From: Ghiorsea sp.
GTDB taxonomy: Bacteria; Pseudomonadota; Zetaproteobacteria; Mariprofundales; Mariprofundaceae
Direction of reading: 5' to 3'
Length of the DNA: 40,000 bases
NCBI GenBank assembly: GCA_030949605.1
Contig: JAUZSH010000032.1
Span: 1 to 40,000, forward strand
Positions 17,731 through 25,757 of the stretch are shown piece by piece (the stretch's first letter is position 1; each line of letters begins with the position of its first letter). The notes beneath the pieces are model-generated. The model searched no databases. It was not told the origin of the DNA and worked only from the letters and a program-made list of their open reading frames with translations. Made by a program: the position numbers and the translations under genes.

Positions 17731-17746
17731 CCACAACAGATTGTGT
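17731..17746 (+). promoter_or_regulatory. NrdR box, upstream
   Basis: CCACAACAGATTGTGT agrees at 11 of 16 positions with the downstream box and contains the palindrome CACAA/TTGTG. It starts 32 bp before the second box, about three helix turns, the spacing typical of paired NrdR sites. Confidence 0.72.
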
Positions 17747-17747
17747 G

Positions 17748-17776
17748 TTGATATACTTTAAAACACAATATATAGT
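17748..17776 (+). promoter_or_regulatory. Sigma-70 promoter of nrdJa
   Basis: -35 TTGATA (17748-17753), 17-bp spacer, -10 TATAGT (17771-17776). The downstream NrdR box covers the -10, as expected for repression by NrdR. Confidence 0.7.
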
Positions 17777-17778
17777 GC
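17763..17778 (+). promoter_or_regulatory. NrdR box, downstream
   Basis: ACACAATATATAGTGC matches the NrdR consensus acaCwAtATaTwGtgt closely. NrdR is the ATP/dATP-sensing repressor of ribonucleotide reductase operons. The box overlaps the predicted -10. Confidence 0.82.
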
Positions 17779-17849
17779 CGCAAGCAAATTTTGGCGAATA
17801 AACAATAAGCCATTAAGATTGACACATTAGGTAAAAGAGAGAACTGTAC

Positions 17850-20006
17850 ATGAGTGCAAAACCACAACAAAAGCCACAATCAGCAAGCATTAAGAAGGCG
17901 CCTATGCCTGATGTTGCACTACAACCCGCCAGTGAAGATATTTGGGATAAAAAGTATCGATTGAAGGATAAAGATGGCAATGCAGTGGATCATCATGTTG
18001 CCGATACCTACAAACGTGTAGCTAAGGCTTTATCTGAAGTGGAAAGTAGCGACAAACGCAAATTTTGGAGTAATCGTTTCACATGGGCATTGGCCAATGG
18101 CGCAATTCCAGCAGGGCGCATTATGTCCAATGCGGGTGCTAAAGCGCACAAACCAGCTACATCGACCATCAACTGCACTGTATCTGGCGTGATTCCCGAT
18201 TCCATGGATGGCATTTTGACGATGGTCAAGGAAGCTGGATTAACCTTGAAAGCAGGTTGTGGCATTGGTTATGAGTTTTCAACTTTACGCCCTAAAGGTG
18301 CATATGTTTCGGGTGCTGGTGCATATACTTCTGGGCCTTTATCGTTTATGGATATTTATGATAAAATGTGTTTCACCGTATCCTCGGCGGGTGGTCGCCG
18401 TGGCGCACAAATGGGTACATTCGACATTTCGCACCCTGATGTGACCGACTTTATCAAAGCCAAGCGTGAAGATGGTCGTTTGCGTCAATTCAATTTATCT
18501 TGTTTAATCACGCGCGATTTTATGAAGGCTGTTAAAGAAGACACAGATTGGGATTTGGTGTTTCCTGCAACCCAAGATGAGCTTGAAAATGATGATATGC
18601 GTATCATCTTCAAACAAGTTGCTAACCCACCTGAAAAAGCCAAGAAAGATGACCGTGGTTTCACCGCATGTCGTATTTATAAAACCATCAAGGCGCGCCG
18701 TTTGTGGGATGTGATTATGTCATCCACTTATGATTATGCAGAGCCTGGTTTCATCTTGATTGATGAAGTGAATGATTTGAACAACAACTGGTTTTGCGAA
18801 GATATTCGCGCCACCAATCCATGTGGCGAACAGCCTTTGCCACCGTATGGTGCATGTTTATTGGGTTCTGTGAACCTAACCAAATTTGTCCGCGAACCTT
18901 TCACTGAAAATGCGTATTTTGATTGGGATATGTACCGCGAAGTGGTGTCTGTGTTTACCCGCATGTTGGATAATGTGGTGGACATCAATGGCTTACCTTT
19001 GGAGCAACAACGCCAAGCCATTCTTGATAAACGCCGTCATGGCATGGGTTTCTTGGGTTTGGGGTCAACCCTAACCATGCTTCGCACCAAATATGGCTCG
19101 GAAGTATCCTTGGCATTCACTGAAAAAGTGGCGTATGAAATGGCAAAAGCAGGCTTTGAAGTGGGCTTGCAACTCGCCGAAGAAAAAGGTGCTGCACCTA
19201 TCATGGAGCAAGATTTTGAAGTGACAGCGGATATGTTGTTCAAACGTCCTGCAATGGCAAAAGATGGCATTAAAGTTGGCGATAAACTTAAAGGCAAAGT
19301 GCTTTGGGCAAAATATTCCAATTATATGGCAAAATTCAAAGATTCAGGTGATGAAGAGTTGTTGGATGCTTTGATTGAGAAGGGTTGTCGCTTTACCCAT
19401 CATTCATCCATTGCGCCAACGGGTACGATTTCATTATCACTGGCAAACAATGCATCCAATGGTATTGAGCCATCCTTTGCCCATCATTATGCGCGCAATG
19501 TGATTCGTGAAGGCAAAAAATCCAAAGAGAAAGTCGATGTGTTCTCTTATGAATTGTTGGCATACCGTGAAATGATTAATGCGGATGCCATGCCATTTGG
19601 CACTGATGATGCCACCAAATTGCCTGAGTATTTTATCTCTGCCGATGAAGTTACACCAACGCAACATGTGGATATTCAAGCCGCAGCACAAGTCTGGGTG
19701 GATTCATCCATTTCTAAAACTGCCAATGTGCCTACTGATTTCCCTTATGAAGAGTTCAAAGACATTTATATGTATGCCTTTGATAAAGGTTTGAAAGGTT
19801 GCACCACTTTCCGCTTTAATCCTGAAGTGTTTCAAGGTGTGTTGGTCAAAGAAGAAGACTTGGAAAACACTACATACAAATTCACTTTGGATGATGGTAC
19901 AATCGTTGAAGCCAAAGGTAATGAAGAAATCGAATATGATGGTGAAATGCATACCGCTGCCAATTTGTTTGATGCCCTTAAAGAAGGATACTACGGTAAG
20001 TTTTAA
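17850..20006 (+). CDS. nrdJ: Class II (adenosylcobalamin-dependent) ribonucleotide reductase, catalytic subunit NrdJa
   Basis: Reduces ribonucleotides to deoxyribonucleotides with a thiyl radical made from adenosylcobalamin, independent of oxygen. 718 residues. Redox cysteines are likely in TINCTVSGV and FNLSCLITRDF, and the radical site is NPCGEQPLPPYGACLLGSVNL. The glycine-rich LKAGCGIGYEFSTLRPKGA and SSAGGRRGAQMGTFDISHPD are typical. The C-terminus ends at YYGKF without the CxxC tail found in single-chain enzymes; that tail is in the separate protein at 20362, as in the NrdJa/NrdJb pair of Pseudomonas aeruginosa. The upstream region carries NrdR and DnaA boxes. I see no cobalamin riboswitch. 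Confidence 0.95.
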   Translation: MSAKPQQKPQSASIKKAPMPDVALQPASEDIWDKKYRLKDKDGNAVDHHVADTYKRVAKALSEVESSDKRKFWSNRFTWALANGAIPAGRIMSNAGAKAHKPATSTINCTVSGVIPDSMDGILTMVKEAGLTLKAGCGIGYEFSTLRPKGAYVSGAGAYTSGPLSFMDIYDKMCFTVSSAGGRRGAQMGTFDISHPDVTDFIKAKREDGRLRQFNLSCLITRDFMKAVKEDTDWDLVFPATQDELENDDMRIIFKQVANPPEKAKKDDRGFTACRIYKTIKARRLWDVIMSSTYDYAEPGFILIDEVNDLNNNWFCEDIRATNPCGEQPLPPYGACLLGSVNLTKFVREPFTENAYFDWDMYREVVSVFTRMLDNVVDINGLPLEQQRQAILDKRRHGMGFLGLGSTLTMLRTKYGSEVSLAFTEKVAYEMAKAGFEVGLQLAEEKGAAPIMEQDFEVTADMLFKRPAMAKDGIKVGDKLKGKVLWAKYSNYMAKFKDSGDEELLDALIEKGCRFTHHSSIAPTGTISLSLANNASNGIEPSFAHHYARNVIREGKKSKEKVDVFSYELLAYREMINADAMPFGTDDATKLPEYFISADEVTPTQHVDIQAAAQVWVDSSISKTANVPTDFPYEEFKDIYMYAFDKGLKGCTTFRFNPEVFQGVLVKEEDLENTTYKFTLDDGTIVEAKGNEEIEYDGEMHTAANLFDALKEGYYGKF

Positions 20007-20150
20007 TGAAGCGTACTCCTCTTTTGTTCAATAGCAGCGTTACTGCATCGCTTGAATCCTCGCCGTATTCAGAATACGCCTGTGGTTCTTCACTCCTTGC
20101 GTCTCGCTCTGGAACAAAATTGAAGTATGCTATGAAAAGTAATATCAAAT
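20007..20150. other. Intergenic segment after nrdJa, no gene
   Basis: This stretch contains the palindrome GTATTCAGAATAC and sequence that looks like an intergenic repeat rather than coding. The one long frame across 20006-20365 has no ribosome site and no family resemblance. Confidence 0.5.
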
Positions 20151-20290
20151 GGGCGGATTTAAAATTTCCGCCTATCAATCTGTGGGTGATGGCATCCTTG
20201 TCTTATGATATGCCATCGCAAGGGGAAACCACCCACATACACCGGAGGCAACGCTCGGGGTTGGATGCAGTTCGTCGTGATACGAATAGC
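20151..20290 (+). ncRNA. Candidate structured RNA between nrdJa and nrdJb
   Basis: A series of inverted repeats lies in the 355-bp gap. GGCGGA/TCCGCC is at 20152-20172. A closing stem GTGGGT (20182-20187)/ACCCAC (20231-20236) encloses an 8-bp hairpin GATGGCAT (20188-20195)/ATGCCATC (20210-20217). TTCGT/ACGAA is at 20271-20286. It sits in the likely nrdJa-nrdJb transcript, upstream of a strong ribosome site. A candidate cis-regulatory RNA called the nrdJ motif is, as I recall, described upstream of nrdJ genes; whether this is one is untested. Confidence 0.4.
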
Positions 20291-20361
20291 AGAAGACCAA
20301 ACGCGCTGCACAAATTACACCGCAGGCTAGAATCATTGTTAGCCATGCGTGGAGGAAAAAT

Positions 20362-21003
20362 ATGAGCATTAAAATCGAAAAGAAAATCACGGGTTATGAA
20401 GTAGTCAAACCTGAAGATAAGGCAGCCCAAACAGAAAGTAACGTTGTACCCATTGCGCCATTGCTTGAGCGCGATGATGTGCTTGTGGGTAGCACCTACA
20501 AAATCAAAACCCCGCATTCCGAACATGCCATGTATATCACCATCAATGATGTGGTTCTCAACCAAGGCGAAGCAAGCGAACATCAGCGTCCGTTTGAAAT
20601 TTTCATCAACACCAAAAACATGGAACATTTCATGTGGATTGTCACCTTAACCCGTATTATATCTGCTATTTTCCGCAAAGGTGGCGACATTACATTCTTG
20701 GTCGAAGAGCTAAAAGCAGTATTCGACCCAAGAGGTGGCTACTACAAAAAAGGCGGTAAATATATGCCTTCTATCGTAGCGGAAATTGGCGAAGTCATCC
20801 AAAAACACCTCGTGTCTATCGGTATGATGGAAGGACAATTGCAAACCGAAGAGTTGGTTGCCAAACGCATTGAAGCTGAAGAAAAACTCGGCAAAGAAGG
20901 CGTTGCTAACGCATCACAATGCGATAAATGCTCTGCGATGGCTGTTGTCCGCCTTGATAATTGCAACTGCTGCCTAGAATGTGGCGATTCAAAATGTGGC
21001 TAA
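20362..21003 (+). CDS. Class II ribonucleotide reductase small chain NrdJb (TSCPD domain)
   Basis: 213-residue partner of NrdJa. The middle carries a TSCPD-like region (RPFEIFINTKNMEHFMWIVT...RIISAIFRKGGD), and the C-terminus is rich in cysteine: CDKCSAMAVVRLDNCNCCLECGDSKCG region, which should supply the thiols that re-reduce the NrdJa active site. In Pseudomonas aeruginosa the two chains are both needed and nearly contiguous; here they are 355 bp apart. Strong ribosome site ggagg at 20351-20355, 6 bp before the ATG. A terminator follows at 21043. Confidence 0.88.
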   Translation: MSIKIEKKITGYEVVKPEDKAAQTESNVVPIAPLLERDDVLVGSTYKIKTPHSEHAMYITINDVVLNQGEASEHQRPFEIFINTKNMEHFMWIVTLTRIISAIFRKGGDITFLVEELKAVFDPRGGYYKKGGKYMPSIVAEIGEVIQKHLVSIGMMEGQLQTEELVAKRIEAEEKLGKEGVANASQCDKCSAMAVVRLDNCNCCLECGDSKCG

Positions 21004-21042
21004 ATTGAAGGGTCTTTCTGGTTTATTTTTGTTAAATAACAA

Positions 21043-21075
21043 GGGGTTAGCGTCAAATGGCTCTGACCCCTTTTT
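21043..21075 (+). terminator. Rho-independent terminator of the nrdJ unit
   Basis: Stem GGGGTTAG (21043-21050)/CTGACCCC (21063-21070), eight pairs with one G-U, a 12-base loop, followed by TTTTT (21071-21075). It lies 40 bp after the nrdJb stop. Confidence 0.85.
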
Positions 21076-21078
21076 CAG

Positions 21079-21630
21079 TTGATAAGTCCAGAAAATAGAA
21101 ATCGGGTATTGATTAAGTTTATGGACGAGGCGCATGTTGACTCTTTTGTTAATCAGGGGCTTCTTCACATGAACAATATTCAATATTTTAGAGAGTATGA
21201 AGGTAAAGACCCCGCATTAAGGGGTGATCTTAACGAGGGGTTATCAGCTAGCTATCTGCCTGAAAATGTTGTGTTAGAGATTAACGGACATATCATTGCT
21301 GATGCAGTTGATAAAATAGACATAAGAGAAGTTCATAACGAAGAAACTAATATCTACTGCATGACAATGCTAAGTGATAAAAACATTATTGATGCTGGTC
21401 ACGATGGATTGCTCTTGCCTAGTGATTTTATAAAATTTGGTAATAAAGCGGTTTTTATTGGTGGTAGTGATATAACTAAGTTCTATAAGCGTTTGAAAAA
21501 TACAATCAATAATCACCCCTCTATCTATACCTTAGAAGATGATTCTATAGTCGGGAGAAAAGTTACATACCTAAATACTTACATTGAGCGGGTATGTTTT
21601 ATCGTTTTATTGGTTATTTTATCCTTATAA
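21079..21630 (+). pseudogene. Unknown protein truncated by a MITE
   Basis: About 166 residues of an unrecognised soluble protein, starting at TTG 21079 or ATG 21121. The segment LIKFMDEAHVDSFVNQGLL is followed by NIQYFREYEGKDPALRGDLN and EG. A YFRxxE...RGDxxEG pattern of this kind occurs in uncharacterised accessory proteins, but I know no function. The reading frame enters MITE copy 2 at 21578 (after YLNT), which supplies the last residues and stop. What lies beyond the MITE is transposase debris, so the native 3' end is gone. It starts directly after the nrdJ terminator, without a clear ribosome site, so its 5' end may also be lost. Confidence 0.6.
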
Positions 21631-21849
21631 ATCAATGAGATAAGGATATACATCACGATTCTGATTACCCTGCGAATTTCAATCTACAACCAACTTAAGC
21701 AAAAAGTTGAAAATCGCTACCGTAATTTTCATTAAATGGCTAAATGATTGGTCATAAAAGGCTATTTTTATTCAATATGATGAGAACAAACATCATCCGA
21801 CATCAATTTTAAATCATTTTTTTAAAAAAAGATACCCGCTCAATGTAAG
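21578..21849 (-). mobile_element. MITE family 1, copy 2 (opposite orientation)
   Basis: 272 bp with the same inverted ends (CTTACATTGAGCGGGTAT) as copies 1 and 3, in reverse orientation. The flanking hexamers are TAAATA and TAGGTA, not an exact duplication. An unknown gene lies to the left and IS debris to the right, which suggests recombination at the element after insertion. Confidence 0.92.
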
Positions 21850-22757
21850 TAGGTAACCGAAAGGCGCGCTCTTTAAATACGCTGCTGGCTATCAGAAAGC
21901 ATTGCATCAGCAATCCCAAAGGTAACCCTAGCAACACGTCATTTGGCACTTCCTGACCAATAAATCTGTCAAGCTTTATTATGCTGAATAGTTACGAAAA
22001 AACTTTAACCGCCGTGATGTTGAATTATCACCCTATATGACTGTTTTACAAGAGAAAATAAGGGAAGTTAAATCACTTATTTCTGATTCATGTGTGCCAA
22101 AGTATTTTCTTTTGATGGTGAGTTAGGCAATAATTTTGCCTTGCAGATGGTGAGGCAGGTCAATTTGCACCTTATTTGTAAACTACGTTATAATTCTCAG
22201 CTTTATTTGCCTTGGCAGGGTGAATATTCAGGACGTGGGCGTAAACGGATTTATGGTGAACGGTTACTGCCGCAAAAATATCTAATGAATATCGCGTGCA
22301 TGAAACGTGTGAGGATGGTGTACTTACAGAATACTTTCAAATTGAGGTACGGCACAAAAAGTTTCCAGATGCATTGAATGTTGTCATTATAAGAAAAACG
22401 TCAGTGAGTAGCGGGAAAACAGCTCATGTTATTTTGTTTAGCTCTGATCTTGCATTGGGATGGGATAAAGTCGTTGATTATTATCGTTTGCGCTTCCAGA
22501 TTGAATTCAATTTCCGTGATGCTAAACAATATTGGGGACTGGAAGATTTCATGGTTGTAAAAGAAGCCAAAGTTCGAAATAGCGCATGTTTTTCAATGTT
22601 TATGGTTAATATGGCATATGCATTAATCGCTCAGAATGACGGAAAAGTCGGCAGAAGTATGCACGATGTGAAGGTGTGGTTTCTGGCGCGCAAGCAGGTA
22701 CAAGAAACATTAAAATTATGTGGGAAAATGCCGAACGTATTTTTATTAACGAACTGA
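21850..22757 (+). pseudogene. IS4-family transposase remnant with YREK signature
   Basis: Translated pieces resemble an IS4-superfamily transposase: RYNSQLYLPWQGEYSGRGRK, then after a frameshift near 22296 EYFQIEVRHKKFPDALNVVI and YYRLRFQIEFNFRDAKQYWG. The last contains the Y-x2-R-x3-E-x6-K (YREK) signature and the catalytic Glu. The upstream 240 bp (21850-22089) has no clear frame and is probably decayed 5' sequence of the same element. The element ends at a stop at 22757 with no terminal repeat recognised. Confidence 0.75.
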
Positions 22758-22798
22758 TTGATAAAATTTCAATGAAATTCATGGTTAATACGAGCTGA

Positions 22799-23097
22799 AT
22801 GGGCGCTATTTTGGAGAAGGTATTGCTTGAGATAATCTACAAAAAACGGTGGAAAATCGAAGTCTTTCATAAAAATATAAAATCAAATACTGCCTTGGCA
22901 AAGTCGCCAACCAAAGTAAAAAGAACACAGAGTAATCACGTCTTTATGTCCCTCTATGCGACCGCTCAGCTAGAGACGTTAAGCATCATTAAAAAGGTGA
23001 ATACCTTCGCCTTAAAATGACAGCTTTACATCAAAGCCGTCAGGGTAGCTTTTGAGGAATTACAAAGGTTCAAGATGCTGGGTGCGTAACATCAGTT
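22799..23097 (+). pseudogene. Second IS4-type transposase 3' fragment with right terminal repeat
   Basis: Encodes YKKRWKIEVFHKNIKSNTAL and SPTKVKRTQSNHVFMSLYA, again with Y-x2-R-x3-E-x6-K, the C-terminal part of a different IS4-type transposase, with a stop at 23020. About 60 bp further on is the terminal repeat GCTGGGTGCGTAACATCAGTT (23077-23097), whose reverse complement recurs alone at 24148-24168. Confidence 0.72.
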
Positions 23098-23144
23098 ATT
23101 AAGAGCTTCCATATAACTTATTGGATGGTCGTTTAGAGTTTGCT

Positions 23145-23526
23145 TTAAAATGGTGTCGTTTTCCAGTCTTTTACTTTGCTTGAACATACCCAGTCTTTAG
23201 AGCCAATTGTAGATCCTATGAAGTTATAAGAGTATCTACCAGTTGCATTTTTTTAGTTGACCACCAAGATTTTGTTTGACCTGGTCTGATTCCGCTGGCT
23301 CCACAGTCAGGTTTACGGTTGCGTTGTTGATTGCAAAACCTAATGTAAATGCGTTGGCTACAGTTGTTGTAATACTTAACTACAAACTTATTGCCCTTCC
23401 AGTCCGCACTAGCACTGATGCAAGAGTTGGCGGGCTTAAAGCACCCATCTGAATCTGCAGCCTTAGAGACCAGAGGCATGAGAAATAAGGATGAAGAAAT
23501 TATAACTAATGCTGTTATTTTTTCAT
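23145..23526 (-). pseudogene. Small secreted cysteine-containing protein, two homopolymer frameshifts
   Basis: Unrecognised protein of about 127 residues if both frames are healed. ATG at 23526 begins MKK, and after a one-base deficit in an A6 run (T6 at 23518-23523 on the plus strand) reads ITALVIISSSLFLMPLVSKA, a typical Sec signal peptide, then ADSDGCFKPANSCIS. The mature part has several Cys and Trp (YYNNCSQRIYIRFCNQQRN, DCGASGIRPGQTKSWW). A second one-base deficit in an A7 run (23248-23254) separates it from NATGRYSYNFIGSTIGSKDW and a stop at 23145. As read, the only start is the ATG at 23479, inside the signal peptide. Surrounded by IS remnants and a MITE. Confidence 0.6.
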
Positions 23527-23615
23527 TATAGAATCCACTTTAGTCATGAAATTAAGGAACAAAGTTTCCTTGGACTAGTAATTTAAAGTACATAAGATAA
23601 AATATAGCGTAGTCA

Positions 23616-23887
23616 CTTACATTGAGCGGGTATCTTTTTTTTTAAAATGATTTAAAATTGATGTCGGATGATGTTTGTTCTCATCATATTGAATAAAAAC
23701 AGCCTTTTATGACCGAATCATTTAGCCATTTAATGAAAATTACGGTATCGATTTTCAACTTTTTGCTTAAGTTGGTTGTAGATTGAAATTCATAGGATAA
23801 TCAGAATCGTGATGTATATCCTTATCTCATTGATTTATAAGGATAAAATAACCAATAAAATGATAAAACATACCCGCTCAATGTAAG
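23616..23887 (+). mobile_element. MITE family 1, copy 3, with target duplication
   Basis: 272 bp, same orientation as copy 1, with inverted ends CTTACATTGAGCGGGTAT. Exact 6-bp direct repeats TAGTCA flank it (23610-23615, 23888-23893). No coding capacity. Confidence 0.94.
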
Positions 23888-23977
23888 TAGTCAAAGGATA
23901 AGTGCAAGTTTTGCAGTGAAAATCATTTATGGGTGGGTTGGAGTCCATGTTTTAAAAGTGAGGAAACAATGACCTGT

Positions 23978-24130
23978 TTAGCCCGAATAATTCATAAATG
24001 CTGCCGCGCCCTCGCTTGCCCCTTTACTCGCAACAAATCTTTCCTCAATAGCCCGTAGGCAGTGGCTACGAACTCTTTCAGAAAAACCCGTTGCAAACAA
24101 AGGTTCTACGTGATTATCACAACGATTCAT
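23978..24130 (-). pseudogene. Short unknown reading frame, probably a gene remnant
   Basis: 50 codons from ATG 24130 to TAA, with protein-like composition (ending RAIEERFVASKGASEGAAAF). No ribosome site precedes it. The IS end at 24148 lies just upstream, so this looks like the 3' part of a gene whose front was removed by the insertion sequence. I do not recognise the family. Confidence 0.35.
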
Positions 24131-24147
24131 GAATAATTCGAATTAGG

Positions 24148-24168
24148 AACTGATGTTACGCACCCAGC
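24148..24168 (+). mobile_element. Solo IS terminal repeat
   Basis: AACTGATGTTACGCACCCAG plus C is the exact reverse complement of 23077-23097. No transposase is attached. The first 13 bases also occur at 8665-8677, and a closely related end is split by a MITE at 32505/32789. Confidence 0.7.
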
Positions 24169-24323
24169 ACATATGTTAATCTTCGGGCATGGAAAATCCC
24201 AACATATTTTAACTCTACACAGACTACCTATCATGATACCATCAGATGTTTGCACAAATGCAGGTAAAACGATTAACCTATACCCTCTATCAAAACAAGA
24301 ATATTTCACAGGGATAAATAACA

Positions 24324-25204
24324 TGAGTTTAAAAACAAATCGTCAGCAACTGGTAATGACTGGTGTGCAAGGTGGCGTATCCCCTGCCCAAATGTGGGCT
24401 CCTTTTGAAGTGGGCAGCCAAGGTGAAGTGTTTTCTTGGCCTAGCACGGGTGGTATCACTTATAATGTTAAAGTCGGTGATTCGGTATTTGGTTGGGCGG
24501 GAGAACATATCGAACCTGGTGTTTCGTCCACTCTGACCCATAAAAACCGTAAATCTGAAGATGGTTATCAGTTTCATGCTTGCTGCGGTAATCAAGCGCG
24601 GGTGATTTCTGGCGAAGCCAAAGGTGCAATCGGCACAGTGCTTGGACATCATGGTGGCGTGAATCATTTGATGCTTGATTTTCCCGATAAAACTTTGGAT
24701 AAGCTTACTTGCGATGATAAATTTATGATTCGTGGTTTTGGGCAAGGTTTAAAGTTTATCGACCATGATGGTGTGTTTATCTACAATATTGACCCTGACT
24801 TGCTTGAAAAAATGGGGTTGAAAGAAAACAATCAAGGGCAAATTGAAGTTCCTGTCAATGTCATTGTGCCCAACTATGCCATGGGCTCAGGTATTGGCGC
24901 ATTATCAGTCACCACGGGTGATTATGATATTCTTTGCCATGATAAAGACATGGTCAAAGAGCATGCTTTGGATAAGCTGCGTTTTGGTGATTTTGTGGCC
25001 GTACTTGATCATGACAACAAGTACGGCCGAACATTTCGCAAACATTCGCTCACCATTGGCATGGTGATTCATTCGGATTCACCACTTGCAGGACATGGAC
25101 CAGGCATGATGACGATTATGTCGGCGTGTGATAACAAGCTCGTACCTATCTTGGATGAGAAAGCCAATATGGGATATTATTTGGGAGTTGGACGATATGT
25201 TTAA
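24324..25204 (+). CDS. DUF4438 domain protein
   Basis: 293-residue cytosolic protein that I assign to the DUF4438 family (TM1086-like), of unknown function. Conserved stretches: VMTGVQGGVSPAQMWAPFEV, HACCGNQARVISGEAKGAIG (with a CC pair), VLGHHGGVNHLMLDFP, and near the C-terminus GMVIHSDSPLAGHGPGMMT. ATG 24324 is chosen over an earlier in-frame ATG at 24173 because the extra 50 residues lie in IS-derived sequence and are not protein-like; aggga precedes 24324. It overlaps the next gene by 8 bp. Confidence 0.82.
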
Positions 25205-25757
25205 AATTTTAATATTATGCCTTTTCTTGCCCGTGCTCGCTCAAGCAGAGCTTTATAAAATTATCAATGAATATGATGAAATTATATTCACCGATACAGC
25301 ACCAAGCATGGAAGCCAAAGAATACAACGTGAATCCCATTAAAACCATCAACAACCCAGCATTCAATCTCAAAAAGATTGATGCGATGACCCCCTATCAA
25401 GACGAATCTGGATCTATGATTGTTGAAGGCAGTGTTCACGGTGTCGCCATGCGTTTTATTGTTGATACAGGTGCAACCTATGTTGCGATTCCCCCCGCCA
25501 TTGCCAAGCAAGCAGGCTTGTATGATTTAAAATCCAAGACCATTAAAGTGAAAACTGCCAATGGTAAAATGAAAGTATCCCGTGTTCGCCTACAAGATAT
25601 GAGCATTGGTAAAATGACGCAATCCAACGTTCGCGCAACCATTCAAACCATTGCCGCTGATAAACCCAACCTCGGCTTACTGGGTATGAGCTTCTTAAAA
25701 CATTATAAGGTAACAGTTCATCAAGATAAAAAAATGATTGAACTTGCCCCAAAATAA
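25197..25757 (+). CDS. Secreted retropepsin-like aspartic protease with DUF4124-like N-terminus
   Basis: 186 residues. A signal peptide (MFKILILCLFLPVLAQA) is followed by ELYKIINEYDEIIFTD, a DUF4124-like segment, then a clan AA aspartyl protease domain: FIVDTGATYVAIP holds the catalytic DTG, and LGLLGMSFLKHYKVTV is the conserved hydrophobic-glycine partner. One DTG per chain implies a homodimeric active site, as in retroviral proteases. Predicted periplasmic; the substrate is unknown. The start overlaps the DUF4438 gene and the nitrilase gene starts directly at its stop. Confidence 0.85.
   Translation: MFKILILCLFLPVLAQAELYKIINEYDEIIFTDTAPSMEAKEYNVNPIKTINNPAFNLKKIDAMTPYQDESGSMIVEGSVHGVAMRFIVDTGATYVAIPPAIAKQAGLYDLKSKTIKVKTANGKMKVSRVRLQDMSIGKMTQSNVRATIQTIAADKPNLGLLGMSFLKHYKVTVHQDKKMIELAPK

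Noticed and set aside
17477-17849. Cobalamin riboswitch upstream of nrdJa
   Set aside because: No B12-box-like sequence or matching fold was seen; the region is explained by DnaA and NrdR boxes and the promoter.
20006-20365. 119-codon reading frame across the nrdJa-nrdJb gap
   Set aside because: No ribosome site, odd composition, overlap with stems and with the ribosome site of nrdJb. More likely non-coding RNA or spacer.
24173-24323. Upstream in-frame extension of the DUF4438 protein
   Set aside because: It lies in IS-derived sequence and is not protein-like; ATG 24324 has a better ribosome site.
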